This document shows positions 16,226-24,977 of a DNA stretch of 64,000 nucleotides, in pieces; the first letter of the stretch is position 1; every line of letters starts with the position of its first letter. Both the position numbers and the translations under genes were made by a program. Under the pieces are notes generated by a model. The model was not told where the DNA came from, ran no database searches, and was given only the letters and a program-made list of their open reading frames with translations. Source of the stretch: Microcoleus vaginatus WJT46-NPBG5 (GTDB lineage Bacteria > Cyanobacteriota > Cyanobacteriia > Cyanobacteriales > Oscillatoriaceae); assembly GCA_019359355.1 (NCBI GenBank), contig JAHHHM010000018.1, forward strand, positions 85,142-149,141, given 5' to 3'.

Positions 16226-17317
16226 TTAACAAGCGGAAGAATTCGTATAAACAGACACACGGGGATCAAGGCGAGAACCATTGATATTAGATAAACGACC
16301 TTCTAAAACTTGTTGATAAGCACCCTCATATCCATCAACCATTGTGCTTACGGTGAAGTCGCTTAATACACGATCTCGGCAGGTTTGTCTGTTCATTTCT
16401 AACGCAGCAGGGATCAAAGTTGCCATTTCTTCATAGCTTTGGCAAACGAAGCCGGTTGTCCCGTGGGCAATGACTTCTGGGACAGAACCTAGCCCCATGC
16501 CAAGCACAGGAGTACCAACGGCCATTGATTCAATCATGACTAGGCCAAAAGGTTCGCGCCAGCTAATGGGAAATAAAGTAGCGGCAGCATTGGCTAAGAG
16601 TTCAACTTTTTCCGAGTAGTTGACTTCCCCTAAATATTCGATTTGTTTGCCATCAATTAGGGGGGCGAGTTCCCGTTCATAAAACTGCCGGTCAACCGTA
16701 TCCACCTTGCCGGCCATCTTTAAACGCCAGCCGGTGGCGCGGGCAATCGCAATCGCGTGTTGTGGGCCTTTTTCGGGAGAAAGACGCCCCAAAAAGGCCA
16801 GGTAGGGAGGGTTTTGAGGGTGAGGGTTGAAGGGATAATCTTCAGGGTCGATGCCGTTGTAAACCGTGCGAATGTAGTTTAGTCCCGGTTCTCGTTGGGC
16901 GTCGCTGATGCTGATATAAGGTTGCTGCCGGTGGTAGCTAAATAATTTACGGTTTTCGAGTGTTAAAACGCCATGAAGCGTGTGGACAGTTGGCGTTTTA
17001 ACCAAATTGCAAAAGGGCAGGGCGCTACATCCCATGTGGGAGTGGATAATGTCAAACTCTGCTGCCTGTTCGTAGACGCGGCTGAGTTGCAGCATTTCAT
17101 AAATTCCGTACTCTCGCACATTCGGGTCCGAACGCAAGGCGCGAGGATGAACAGATTCTAACCGCGCTAAGGTTTCAGAATCACCAGAGGCAAAGAGAGT
17201 CACTTCATGGCCTCGGCGAACCAGTTCATCGGTTATGTGGCCGACAACCAATTCAATGCCGCCGTAAGCAGGCGGAGGAACTCGTTCCCACAACGGTGAA
17301 ACTTGGGCGATTTTCAT
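16226..17317 (-). CDS. Glycosyltransferase family 4 protein
   Basis: A 363-residue GT-B glycosyltransferase. The N-terminal acceptor domain has the PPAYGGIELVVGHITDELVRRGHEVTLFASGDS signature region (split here only by description). The C-terminal donor domain has AFLGRLSPEKGPQHAI and the retaining EX7E-type motif in EPFGLVMIESMAVGTPVLG. Members transfer sugars from nucleotide donors during exopolysaccharide or glycolipid synthesis. AAAGGA precedes the ATG at 17317. No other polysaccharide gene is adjacent, so the product is unknown. Confidence 0.92.
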   Translation of the reverse strand: MKIAQVSPLWERVPPPAYGGIELVVGHITDELVRRGHEVTLFASGDSETLARLESVHPRALRSDPNVREYGIYEMLQLSRVYEQAAEFDIIHSHMGCSALPFCNLVKTPTVHTLHGVLTLENRKLFSYHRQQPYISISDAQREPGLNYIRTVYNGIDPEDYPFNPHPQNPPYLAFLGRLSPEKGPQHAIAIARATGWRLKMAGKVDTVDRQFYERELAPLIDGKQIEYLGEVNYSEKVELLANAAATLFPISWREPFGLVMIESMAVGTPVLGMGLGSVPEVIAHGTTGFVCQSYEEMATLIPAALEMNRQTCRDRVLSDFTVSTMVDGYEGAYQQVLEGRLSNINGSRLDPRVSVYTNSSAC

Positions 17318-17774
17318 AGGTTTGTCCCGTCCTTTTTAAAAGATTTAAAACTATATCTCTATGTAAAGATATATGGACATGGGCGTGACTGTTGGATGAA
17401 AGTTAAGGCGTTTAAAAAAAGCAAAGCAGATGAGCTAAGCCTTTTACAGTTGCTCGGCTCATGTCTGACAAAACATTAACAGGAGTGCCGGGGGAAGCGC
17501 GAGTCGGGTTAACCGTCACAAAATGTAAAAGAACGTTAAGACAGTTGACAAAGCAAGTCGTGATTACCGTACCAAAGAGCAGGAGATATCCCAATGGGCG
17601 GCCCTAGGGAGGCAATTAGATGCTACTCCACTGAGTTCATTTGCCCAGATTGAGAGGGGAAGGGGGAGAAAAATTTAAGATGTTGATTGATTTGCCGGCA
17701 AGCCAAATTAGATGGGCTTTACCTTCCCCACTTGTCTGGCTAAACTTCCACTCTTTGAAAATCCGGCCTAAGTT
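17318..17774. other. Intergenic region between the LysR and GT4 genes
   Basis: No gene, RNA or strong hairpin was recognised in this 457-bp spacer. It must hold the promoter of the glycosyltransferase gene and the 3' end of the LysR transcript. Confidence 0.35.
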
Positions 17775-18704
17775 TTATTCCCTAAATTTGAGCGCTGCTG
17801 TTTCTTCCGCCACCCGCTTTCCTTCATCGAGCAGATAATCAAAAAATGCGCGAGCAACAATTGAGAGCTGTTTGCCGGTGGGATAGATGACATACCACTG
17901 CCGGCGGATCGGAAAGTTTTCTACATCCAGAATCGTCAGCTTGCTCGTCCCCCCTTCTAAGGCTAAAACGTGGCGAGATAAAACGGATATACCCAAACCG
18001 CCGGCAATCGCTTGCTTGATCGCCTCATTACTGCCCAGTTCTAGCCGGATCTTGAGTTTAATGCCGTGTTCCTCAAACATTTTCTGCACCGCTCCCCTCG
18101 TGCCCGAGCCAGGCTCACGAATGATAAAGGGTTCGCCGGTGAGACGCTCTATGGGGATGTTTTTTTGCCCTGCAAGTGGATGATCGTGCGGTGCCATCAC
18201 CTCTAAAGGATTTTCCAGAAATGGATGGCAGCTAACGTCAATGTTGGTTGGAGGCTGGCTCATAATTTGCAGCTCGTCCAGGTTGTCATTTAGGCGTTCT
18301 AATAAGCCTTCATGGTTGGTCACCTGGAGCGAAACATCAATTCCGGGATAGCGCCGGCAAAATGGACCGAGTAAACGCGGCACAAAGTATTTAGCCGTCG
18401 TAACAACGGCTAGCCGCAACTGGCCCTGTTTGAGACCCTTCATATCTGCGACCGTCATCTCAAATTGAGAGAGCCGCTCGAATACCTCCCGGCAGGTTGC
18501 TAGCAGTTCCCGACCGGCATCCGTGAGATAGAGCCGCTTCCCCACCTGCTCAAATAGGGGCAACCCAACTGCCTTTGTCAGCTGCTTCACTTGCATCGAG
18601 ACGGTGGGTTGAGTGAGAAACAATTCTTCGGCTGCGCGGGTAAAGCTACCGTGCCGTGCAGCCGCTTCAAAAACCTTCAATTGATGAAGCGTTGCCTGCT
18701 TCAA
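17775..18704 (-). CDS. LysR-type regulator, CcmR/NdhR/CmpR group
   Basis: A 309-residue LysR-type transcriptional regulator. The winged HTH is at 4-65 (LHQLKVFEAAARHGSFTRAAEE, then FLTQPTVSMQVKQL). The effector domain follows from about 92 (LRLAVVTTAKYFVPRLLGPF). The sequence pattern matches the cyanobacterial carbon-limitation regulators CcmR/NdhR and CmpR, which respond to 2-oxoglutarate, NADP+, ribulose-1,5-bisphosphate or 2-phosphoglycolate. Its place next to ccmO and in the same island as ndhF3/ndhD3/cupA supports that role. A perfect inverted repeat 20 bp upstream of the start is a candidate autoregulatory operator. Which subtype it is cannot be settled without alignment. Confidence 0.88.
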   Translation of the reverse strand: MKQATLHQLKVFEAAARHGSFTRAAEELFLTQPTVSMQVKQLTKAVGLPLFEQVGKRLYLTDAGRELLATCREVFERLSQFEMTVADMKGLKQGQLRLAVVTTAKYFVPRLLGPFCRRYPGIDVSLQVTNHEGLLERLNDNLDELQIMSQPPTNIDVSCHPFLENPLEVMAPHDHPLAGQKNIPIERLTGEPFIIREPGSGTRGAVQKMFEEHGIKLKIRLELGSNEAIKQAIAGGLGISVLSRHVLALEGGTSKLTILDVENFPIRRQWYVIYPTGKQLSIVARAFFDYLLDEGKRVAEETAALKFRE

Positions 18705-18724
18705 GGGACTTACTCCTGAACCTA

Positions 18725-18746
18725 ATCATAGAATATTATCTATGAT
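18725..18746. promoter_or_regulatory. Perfect inverted repeat in the LysR promoter
   Basis: ATCATAGA-N6-TCTATGAT (18725-18746) is a perfect 8+8 palindrome ending 20 bp before the LysR start codon. LysR regulators bind interrupted dyads with a T-N11-A core and commonly repress their own genes, so this is a good candidate operator. Binding is inferred from position and symmetry. Confidence 0.55.
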
Positions 18747-18988
18747 CTTAATTACAAACAATTACTTTTCTTTATGAATTTTGCAAGTTATTATCAAATT
18801 AATCTCAAGAGCGTAAATCCCCTTCCAATTGGTGTTGCACTGGTGTGTGAGGGTTTATGAGGAGCGTTTTCTCTAGACTCCTCTCCTGAAGTTGGTTTTC
18901 TGTAGGAACCAGCCAAGGATGATCCTCGCGGCCTTACCAAGTCAGCCGGTGCTACACTTTTTCATCTCATCACTTAAATTGGCCAGTC

Positions 18989-19834
18989 TTATGGGTCTGC
19001 CTGTTGTTCTTTCTGTTTGGGTAACTCCTGCAATTCAGGAAGTTCTACCAGTTCTTTCTCAGTCTCATTAGGAGCCGGCAACTTTTCTAAATCTGGCAAC
19101 TCTACCAGTTCTGTTTCCGCTTGCTTCTCTTTCTCCTTAACATTTATTGGCATTAACAGAGGTTTATGTTGCTCAATCCAGCAACTCGCCACCGGCAGCG
19201 TTTTCTCTAAATCCTCCAAAGGCCGAGGAATGACCATTAGCGAGTTAAAGTCCCCTATCCGCTCAGCCTCATACATACCGGCCTCAACTGCCACGGCGAC
19301 GTCCGCCACGGAACCCCGGATAATCACCGTACACAGGCCATCCCCAATCGTTTCATAAGCAGCCAGTTGTACGTCGGCTGACTTGAGCATGGCATCAGCC
19401 GCGCCAACCATTGCGGGAAACCCCCGCGTTTCCAAAAGACCGATTGCCAGATTGCTCAAGCGACTGTAACTATTGCCTTGAACCATCTCATTCCAACGAG
19501 TGCCGATGGGTAAAATCGCGTCAAGGTTCGGCAAGGGTCGGGCGAGTACCACCTTTGAGATTAACTGGCCAAATTGTTCAGCCGTGTCTGCCCCCGCTTC
19601 CACAGCGATTCTAACATCGGCAATTTTGCCCCGCACGATGGCTGTGCAATAACCGCTCCCAATTTTTTCGTAGCCAACTAAAGTCACGCCGGCAGACTTC
19701 ACCATCATGTCGGCAGTGCCAACGATGGCTGGAAAACTCCGAGTCGAGACTAAGCCTAGGGCACTTTCCCGAAGCGGGTCTAATTCCCTCGTTTGTTCGA
19801 GGGGAGCCGGCAGTTGTTTTTGTAATTCCCTCAT
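18989..19834 (-). CDS. ccmO: Carboxysome shell protein CcmO (tandem BMC domains)
   Basis: A 281-residue shell protein with two bacterial-microcompartment domains, at about 26-112 (ALGLVSTRSFPAIVGTADMM) and about 128-215 (IGLLETRGFPAMVGAADAML), as in CcmO. Such tandem-BMC proteins form pseudohexameric trimers, and CcmO is needed to recruit the shell around the beta-carboxysome core. A 65-residue acidic, Pro-rich tail follows the second domain and contains two ELVELP(D/E)L units separated by about 20 residues, which is longer than in well-studied CcmO. It is separated from ccmN by 553 bp, so it may have its own promoter. The start at 19834 lacks a strong ribosome-binding site. Confidence 0.9.
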   Translation of the reverse strand: MRELQKQLPAPLEQTRELDPLRESALGLVSTRSFPAIVGTADMMVKSAGVTLVGYEKIGSGYCTAIVRGKIADVRIAVEAGADTAEQFGQLISKVVLARPLPNLDAILPIGTRWNEMVQGNSYSRLSNLAIGLLETRGFPAMVGAADAMLKSADVQLAAYETIGDGLCTVIIRGSVADVAVAVEAGMYEAERIGDFNSLMVIPRPLEDLEKTLPVASCWIEQHKPLLMPINVKEKEKQAETELVELPDLEKLPAPNETEKELVELPELQELPKQKEQQADP

Positions 19835-20387
19835 GTTGTAGATTTCGATAAAAATTATATGGGCCTATCAAAATCTTTTCTAAAAGCCAATCTATTTTGA
19901 CTTTTCTGGGGCAACATCACACCCTCACTGGGGAATAGTTTTTGGCAACCAATTCCCTCGAAATGAATTCTGGCAAGTCTCAAGCAAAACTTTAAGTTGC
20001 CGTTTTGTGGAGAGAGCGGCCACGAGTGGTGAATCGCACGCATTTATTTTAGGAGGATTTCCGGGTGTTGGCAAGCAACAATCTTTTGCTTGATAAGCCT
20101 TTTGCCGGCACCTTCCGAAGTACCGGGGTTGCATAAAATCAAAGTTTTGATAGGTTATTCTTAAGTTTGGCTGGTTAGTTAAACCATAATCTATAAAACC
20201 GGACTGAGCAACTGCTCTATCAGGCGTTGAGAAGTAGGGGCGCTGCTATGGTAACCAAAGGGGACGCGCGGACGCCCATACAGAAGGGAGAAGGGGTTCA
20301 ACTTCAAGTGAAATTTTTCCGTTCCTCGTTATCCTTCTCACCCGTCCCGGATGCTACAGTGAGCAGGAAATGCCGGCAACGGCTTGA
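19835..20387. other. Intergenic region between ccmN and ccmO
   Basis: No convincing gene lies in these 553 bp. Short frames on the minus strand (for example 19855-20134) have no family features. The gap interrupts the otherwise compact ccm series, so a separate ccmO promoter is likely, though no clear -35/-10 pair was identified. Confidence 0.4.
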
Positions 20388-21035
20388 CTAGGTTCCACCG
20401 CTAGACGGCCCGTTTTGCGAGTTGCGATTTAAAGATTGGCCGTGAGGAAACAAAGTCAGCATCAGCCGATTTAATTGACGTTGGCCGTGGGTTGCCGTCT
20501 GAGGCTGTGCGGGGACTTCTGGTGCTGCCTCGGTCGTGTCAGAAGCATCGGCGTCAGGACTCGGCTCGGTGCTTTCGGGTGCAGATGCGGGAGTTTCGCT
20601 GACATCAGGATTTGACTGTTCAACCGAGTCATTTGGACCGGCTGAAGCAGGAGCAGCCGGGGGTTCTGGATTTAACCCCCTCTGACGGCTGTTGTCTCCA
20701 AACACCGAACCTGCCGGCACCACTTGCTCTGGTTCAATGTCGCAAGACACAATCGTGGAACACGCACCGATGCAGGCATTGGCTCCAATTTTGCTAGTGC
20801 CCACTAACAGCACCCCCGCCCCAATGATCGCGCCCGCCGCTACCTCCAAGTTTCCTTTGTGCGCGTGGAGAATCGCGCCCATACCAACGCACGCACCGGC
20901 AGCGATAGTCATCCGACAGCCGGCATCTGCTTGCAGAATCACCCCCGGCGCGATCGCCGCACACTCATCAATGACCACATCGCCACTAACAAAAAAGTCA
21001 GCGCTGCCTATCGGTCGCAGTAGCGGCAAATACAT
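20388..21035 (-). CDS. ccmN: Carboxysome assembly protein CcmN
   Basis: A 215-residue protein. Residues about 1-125 form left-handed beta-helix hexapeptide repeats (for example GACVGMGAILHAH, GAIIGAGVLLVGT), the part that binds CcmM. A Pro/Ala/Glu-rich flexible linker follows (about 125-180). The end carries an amphipathic segment, GQRQLNRLMLTLFPHGQSLN, which matches the encapsulation-peptide pattern that contacts CcmK and bridges core to shell. AAGAGG precedes the start. It lies between ccmM and ccmO on the same strand. Confidence 0.9.
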   Translation of the reverse strand: MYLPLLRPIGSADFFVSGDVVIDECAAIAPGVILQADAGCRMTIAAGACVGMGAILHAHKGNLEVAAGAIIGAGVLLVGTSKIGANACIGACSTIVSCDIEPEQVVPAGSVFGDNSRQRGLNPEPPAAPASAGPNDSVEQSNPDVSETPASAPESTEPSPDADASDTTEAAPEVPAQPQTATHGQRQLNRLMLTLFPHGQSLNRNSQNGPSSGGT

Positions 21036-21160
21036 GGAAATAGGAACCTCTTTTTCATCCAGAGTCAGTTACCAGCACTCAGAAGTCAGGGGTTAGCGAT
21101 TAATCCCTAATTAACAACTCACCACACCTGCCTGAGCGCTGGCAATTCCTTTAAAAGCCT

Positions 21161-22822
21161 TTAGCGACGGGAAGCCGTAGCATTAGGCCGCTGGATAATC
21201 GTCTCCAGCACGCGGCGTTTGGCTTTGGGGTCAATGCCAATCAAGCGCACATATTCCCCTTGATGTTCGGCTAAGCAACTTTCCAAAGCAGCAACCACAT
21301 CGGCTTCACGAGTCCCTTGTATTGGGCTACAGCTTTGCCAAGAAGTCGTTTGGAACCGGCGCTCATCAGCGTGTTCCGTGCCAATTTTGTATCCTTGAGC
21401 TATCAGTTGGCGCACCTGCTCGATAGTCTCGCTAGCGATGGTGGAACTGCTGATGGATGCACTCGAATGAGCTGAACGAGAGACCTGTGCAGAGGCGGGG
21501 GCCGAAGACTTAGACACCCTGCCATTAGGCCGCTGGATAATCGTCTCCAGCACGCGGCGCTTGGCTTTGGGGTCAATGCCAATCAAGCGCACGTACTCGC
21601 CTTGATGTTCAGCGATGCAACCTTCTAGAGCAGCCACCACATCGGCTTCGCGATTCGATTCAATCGGCCCGCAGCTCTTCCAAGAACTGGTTTGGAACCG
21701 GCGCTCATCGGCATATTCTGCCCCAACCCGGTAGCCTTGACCCAAAAGCTGCCGGATTTGAGTGTTCAAATCGCTATCGAGGTTGGCACCACTGCCCGAT
21801 GCAGACCCGCCACTGCGGTTGCGCCCTAAGGATGCCGGTGCAGCTGTTGTCGAGCGATTGGATGCCTTATCATGGGGCCGCTGAACAATGATCTCCTGTA
21901 CTCGACGCTTAGCTTTGGTGTCAATGCCTATCAGGCGCACGTACTCGCCTTGATGTTCGGCTAAGCAACCTTCCAGTTCAGCAAACACGTCTGCTTCACG
22001 ACCAGACTGAATTGGCGTACAACTTTTCCAAGAACTGGTTTGGAACCGGCGCTCATCGGCGTGTTCCATGCCAATCTTGTACCCTTGTGCCAATATCTGG
22101 CGCACCTGTTCAACGACCTCGGCACTTAAACTCTTACTCTGCATCGAACGACCTCTTGAGCCATTACCATTAGTAGATTTTGTTGTATTAGATGTTCCTT
22201 TCTCATCGCGGACGTTGGTAATACAGCCAGCATCCTGAGCGCAGTGATAGCCAATTCGCAGTGCATCATTAATTCCCACCACATGGCGAGAAAAGTGCAG
22301 ATCGTCTTCTTGAACGTCTGGCAGTCGGTCGGCTTGCTGTTGGTTGGTAATCACAGCCCCCGAAGGAACGTATTTTCCTGGAGGAATCTCTACATCTTGG
22401 ATCAAGGCGTGCATCATCACGATGCAACCTTTACCAACGCGAGCATTAAATACGGTCGAACGAAAGCCAATAAAGCACTCATCCCCGACATAAGCCGGCC
22501 CGTGAATCAGTGCTAAGTGGGTAATTGAAGCATCATTGCCGATCCAGACTGAATAGCTCTTTTGGTCATCCCCTATCACCCGGCCTTGCTCAAGCCCGTG
22601 AATCACCACCCCATCTTGAACATTGGTGCCTTCACCAATATGGAAAGGGCTGCCTTCATCGGCCCGGATATAGGTTCCTGGCGCAACCATGACATTCTCG
22701 CCGATGGTGACATCTCCAATGATGTTGGAAAAAGGATGCACGAAGGCAGTTTGATGAATGTTGGGTTTTGCCAAATTCTTTGACCAAGGGGTTGGGGGCG
22801 CCGCTTGATTGCGGGCTGGCAT
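21161..22822 (-). CDS. ccmM: CcmM: gamma-carbonic anhydrase domain plus three Rubisco small-subunit-like repeats
   Basis: A 553-residue carboxysome organiser. Residues about 20-205 form a gamma-carbonic anhydrase beta-helix with all three metal ligands at His75, His102 and His107 and the regulatory Cys194/Cys200 pair of redox-activated CcmM. After a Ser/Thr/Asn-rich linker come three small-subunit-like modules (about 230-320, 345-435, 460-545), each with GYKIG(M/T)[10 protein letters not shown] or a close variant and [12 protein letters not shown]; these cross-link Rubisco. AAGGAGGAAC gives a strong ribosome-binding site for the ATG at 22822. An internal ATG (residue 227) with its own AAGAGGT would yield the short isoform. 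Carbonic-anhydrase activity is predicted from intact ligands, not shown. Confidence 0.96.
   Translation of the reverse strand: MPARNQAAPPTPWSKNLAKPNIHQTAFVHPFSNIIGDVTIGENVMVAPGTYIRADEGSPFHIGEGTNVQDGVVIHGLEQGRVIGDDQKSYSVWIGNDASITHLALIHGPAYVGDECFIGFRSTVFNARVGKGCIVMMHALIQDVEIPPGKYVPSGAVITNQQQADRLPDVQEDDLHFSRHVVGINDALRIGYHCAQDAGCITNVRDEKGTSNTTKSTNGNGSRGRSMQSKSLSAEVVEQVRQILAQGYKIGMEHADERRFQTSSWKSCTPIQSGREADVFAELEGCLAEHQGEYVRLIGIDTKAKRRVQEIIVQRPHDKASNRSTTAAPASLGRNRSGGSASGSGANLDSDLNTQIRQLLGQGYRVGAEYADERRFQTSSWKSCGPIESNREADVVAALEGCIAEHQGEYVRLIGIDPKAKRRVLETIIQRPNGRVSKSSAPASAQVSRSAHSSASISSSTIASETIEQVRQLIAQGYKIGTEHADERRFQTTSWQSCSPIQGTREADVVAALESCLAEHQGEYVRLIGIDPKAKRRVLETIIQRPNATASRR
22142..22157 (-). 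promoter_or_regulatory. Internal ribosome-binding site and start for short CcmM
   Basis: On the minus strand AAGAGGT (22151-22157) precedes an in-frame ATG (22144-22142) by 6 nt. Translation from this ATG gives a 327-residue protein of about 35 kDa containing only the three small-subunit-like domains, the known composition of CcmM35 in beta-cyanobacteria, which is made by internal initiation. Confidence 0.75.
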
Positions 22823-22931
22823 AAATAAGTTCCTCCTTAAAAAGCTTTTTGTCAGGGATTAGCTGCCAGATGTCCGTTGTTCTTGGCTTTTGAGGAATCA
22901 CCGTTAACCACGGAACTCTGACAATTGACAG

Positions 22932-23234
22932 TTATCGATATTGGTCTTTCTTGCTGTAAAGCAGGCGATTGTCCACACTTACGGTATCGATAATCGCCAC
23001 AACCAAAGCATCAAGGGGCCGATTTTCATTCCCTGGAACTTGGCGTGCAGCACTGCCCCGGGTGACAAGAACCCACTCATCAACGCCGGCCCCGACCGTA
23101 TCCGCTGCCACCTCATATCCGGGCAAAGGGCGTCCCTCCTCATCTAGGAGTTGCAACAGAAGCAGTTTAGAGCCTCTCAAACTTGGTTCCTTTTGGGTGC
23201 TGACGATCGTGCCCCGAACTTTGGCCATTTGCAT
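22932..23234 (-). CDS. ccmL: Carboxysome vertex protein CcmL
   Basis: A 100-residue EutN/CcmL-family protein starting MQMAKVRGTIVSTQKEPSLR, the conserved N-terminus of the pentamers that close carboxysome vertices. GAGVDEWVLVTRGSAARQ and the LVVAIIDTVSVDN end match the family. It starts 6 bp after the ccmK1 stop, consistent with one operon and possible translational coupling. Confidence 0.95.
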   Translation of the reverse strand: MQMAKVRGTIVSTQKEPSLRGSKLLLLQLLDEEGRPLPGYEVAADTVGAGVDEWVLVTRGSAARQVPGNENRPLDALVVAIIDTVSVDNRLLYSKKDQYR

Positions 23235-23240
23235 TAGTTT

Positions 23241-23582
23241 TTACGGTCTGCCAATCGAGCGAATGCCACCCAGGCTTTCACGAAACTGTTCAACAGCTTC
23301 GGTGTAACGAATGGGCAGAACGTACTCTAGGTTCTCGTGAGGACGGGCGATGATGTGGGTAGACAAGACTTGTCCGCCATTGACGCGCTTGACATTTTCT
23401 ACGCCGGCGGAAACAGAGGCTTGTACTTCAGAGACATCTCCGCGCACAATGACCGTTACACGACCGCTGCCGATTTTTTCGTAGCCCACGAGGGTGACAC
23501 GGGCGGCTTTAACCATTGCATCGGCTGCTTCTACGACTGCCGGAAAGCCGAGTGTTTCTACCATTCCAACTGCAATTGACAT
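23241..23582 (-). CDS. ccmK1: Carboxysome shell hexamer CcmK1
   Basis: A 113-residue single-BMC shell protein, using the ATG at 23582, preceded by AGGAGTAG. An upstream in-frame start at 23672 would add 30 residues unlike any CcmK and is rejected. The pore loop reads KIGSGRV. The C-terminus extends 10 residues past CcmK2 ([15 protein letters not shown]), as in other CcmK1 proteins. It forms hexamers that tile shell facets, with pores thought to pass bicarbonate and ribulose-1,5-bisphosphate. Confidence 0.95.
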   Translation of the reverse strand: MSIAVGMVETLGFPAVVEAADAMVKAARVTLVGYEKIGSGRVTVIVRGDVSEVQASVSAGVENVKRVNGGQVLSTHIIARPHENLEYVLPIRYTEAVEQFRESLGGIRSIGRP

Positions 23583-23835
23583 TTGTTCTACTCCTAAATT
23601 AAGTTTTGTGGAAAGGACTTTTCCGAGAAATTCCCTGGTTTTTACGTGGCAAAACTGGGCAACAACTGCCAAGTTCTTTTTGAAAGCCTTTAAATCAACG
23701 ATTAGTGGAGGTTGTGGCCAACTAAAACCTATCGGATTACGCGATTGCCACTGGACAGGTAAAACTCACTAAATTACATTTTCCCCCTGTCTCTGTCTTT
23801 TGCGAAGGGGTCAAAGTTTTCTCCCAAATGGAGTG

Positions 23836-24147
23836 TTAGTAGCTTCGGAACTGTTCAACTGCTTCGGTGTAACGAATGGGCAGAACGTACTCTAGGTTCT
23901 CATGGGGACGGGCGATGATGTGGGTGGACAAGACTTCTCCCCCATTGACCCGCTTTACTGATTCAACGCCAGCGGCGACAGAGGCTTGCACCTCTGAGAC
24001 ATCCCCCCGGACAATAACGGTACAGCGAGCGCTGCCGATTTTTTCATAACCCACGAGGGTGACGCGAGCGGCTTTGACCATCGCATCTGCGGCTTCCACG
24101 ACAGCCGGAAAGCCTTTGGTTTCAATCATTCCAACTGCGATTGACAT
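23836..24147 (-). CDS. ccmK2: Carboxysome shell hexamer CcmK2
   Basis: A 103-residue BMC shell protein beginning [20 protein letters not shown], about 90% identical to CcmK1 by eye. The pore loop is KIGSARC. GGAG precedes the ATG at 24147. It is the first gene of the ccm series; 253 bp separate it from ccmK1, within which a weak processing or promoter site may lie. Duplicated ccmK1/ccmK2 heading the operon is the usual beta-cyanobacterial arrangement. Confidence 0.95.
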   Translation of the reverse strand: MSIAVGMIETKGFPAVVEAADAMVKAARVTLVGYEKIGSARCTVIVRGDVSEVQASVAAGVESVKRVNGGEVLSTHIIARPHENLEYVLPIRYTEAVEQFRSY

Positions 24148-24977
24148 CCTTTATCTCCTGTAGTCCGAGCGTAATTAACTGGGTATCCCCAATTAAGATC
24201 CCATAAAATTTTGACGGAAATGCTGATTTTTCCTAAATGAGAAAAAACTTTAGCCTTACCAAATTTAAGAATAGGGAACGTTGGCTACCTTGACAATATA
24301 AATCATTATGATTAATTTAAATTAAGTAAATTAAAAAAACTTAACCTTCCGTTCATTGTAGTGGTCGGCTGCATCGAAGACTGCACAATTTTGGGCCGGT
24401 TGCAGCAGTTTTATAATTTTTTTATTACTTTTACATCCGATAGACTTTTATCAGCGCCTTTCCCCACGCCAATAAATGAGGGGTAGCATTGCAAGCCGAT
24501 TGTCGATTCCTTGGCTCTAGGATTCAGACAAAAATAACAAAAACACTATTTTACATGACTTTGAGGGCGGACGTAGCGTTAAGAGGAAACGCTTTGGCAG
24601 ATACAACTCAAGATGTTGAGGGTTGCGCTTATCACCAATTTGTGCGTAGCTTAACCGACACACGTTGCTTGTAACTGTGAGCGCAACCTTTGCCGGTTTA
24701 AACACCTATTGCAGTTGGGTGCAAAATCAAGTCATCTCAGCTAAATAGGTAAAAACGCTTAATCTCTCTAACCCCTATAAATAAAATTTAGAGGCGTTAT
24801 TTATGATTTTTTTGTCTGGAATACTTAACTTTCAGGGCAGCGATAGGTTACGCTAGACAGAACAAAAGTTAAAAATTATTCATTGAACTCAGGCAGAACT
24901 CTCAGGAAACACGGAAAGCGTTTCAATACAGTTCGGGCAAGGTTCAATAAAGTCGGTAATTTCATAAGGAAATTTAG
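24148..24977. promoter_or_regulatory. Divergent control region between ccmK2 and ndhF3
   Basis: This 830-bp AT-rich spacer separates the minus-strand carboxysome operon from the plus-strand NDH-1MS genes. About 155 bp upstream of ccmK2 is AATCATTATGATT (24301-24313), a dyad with 6-bp arms, next to the palindrome TTAATTTAAATTAA. Nearer ndhF3 an AT-rich dyad ATAAATAA-N12-TTATTTAT spans 24777-24804. AAGGAAA precedes ndhF3. Both operons are low-CO2 responsive in relatives and are controlled by LysR regulators, so binding here by the island's own regulator is a reasonable hypothesis. No small gene was recognised. Confidence 0.5.
24301..24313. promoter_or_regulatory. AATCAT-T-ATGATT dyad upstream of ccmK2
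   Basis: A 13-bp dyad with 6-bp arms in the ccmK2/ndhF3 divergent region. It shares ATCAT and ATGAT half-sites with the LysR-promoter palindrome at 18725-18746 but with different spacing, so common recognition is only possible. Confidence 0.3.

Noticed and set aside
23583..23672. Longer start for CcmK1
   Set aside because: The extra 30 residues are absent in CcmK proteins and a good ribosome-binding site precedes the internal ATG at 23582.
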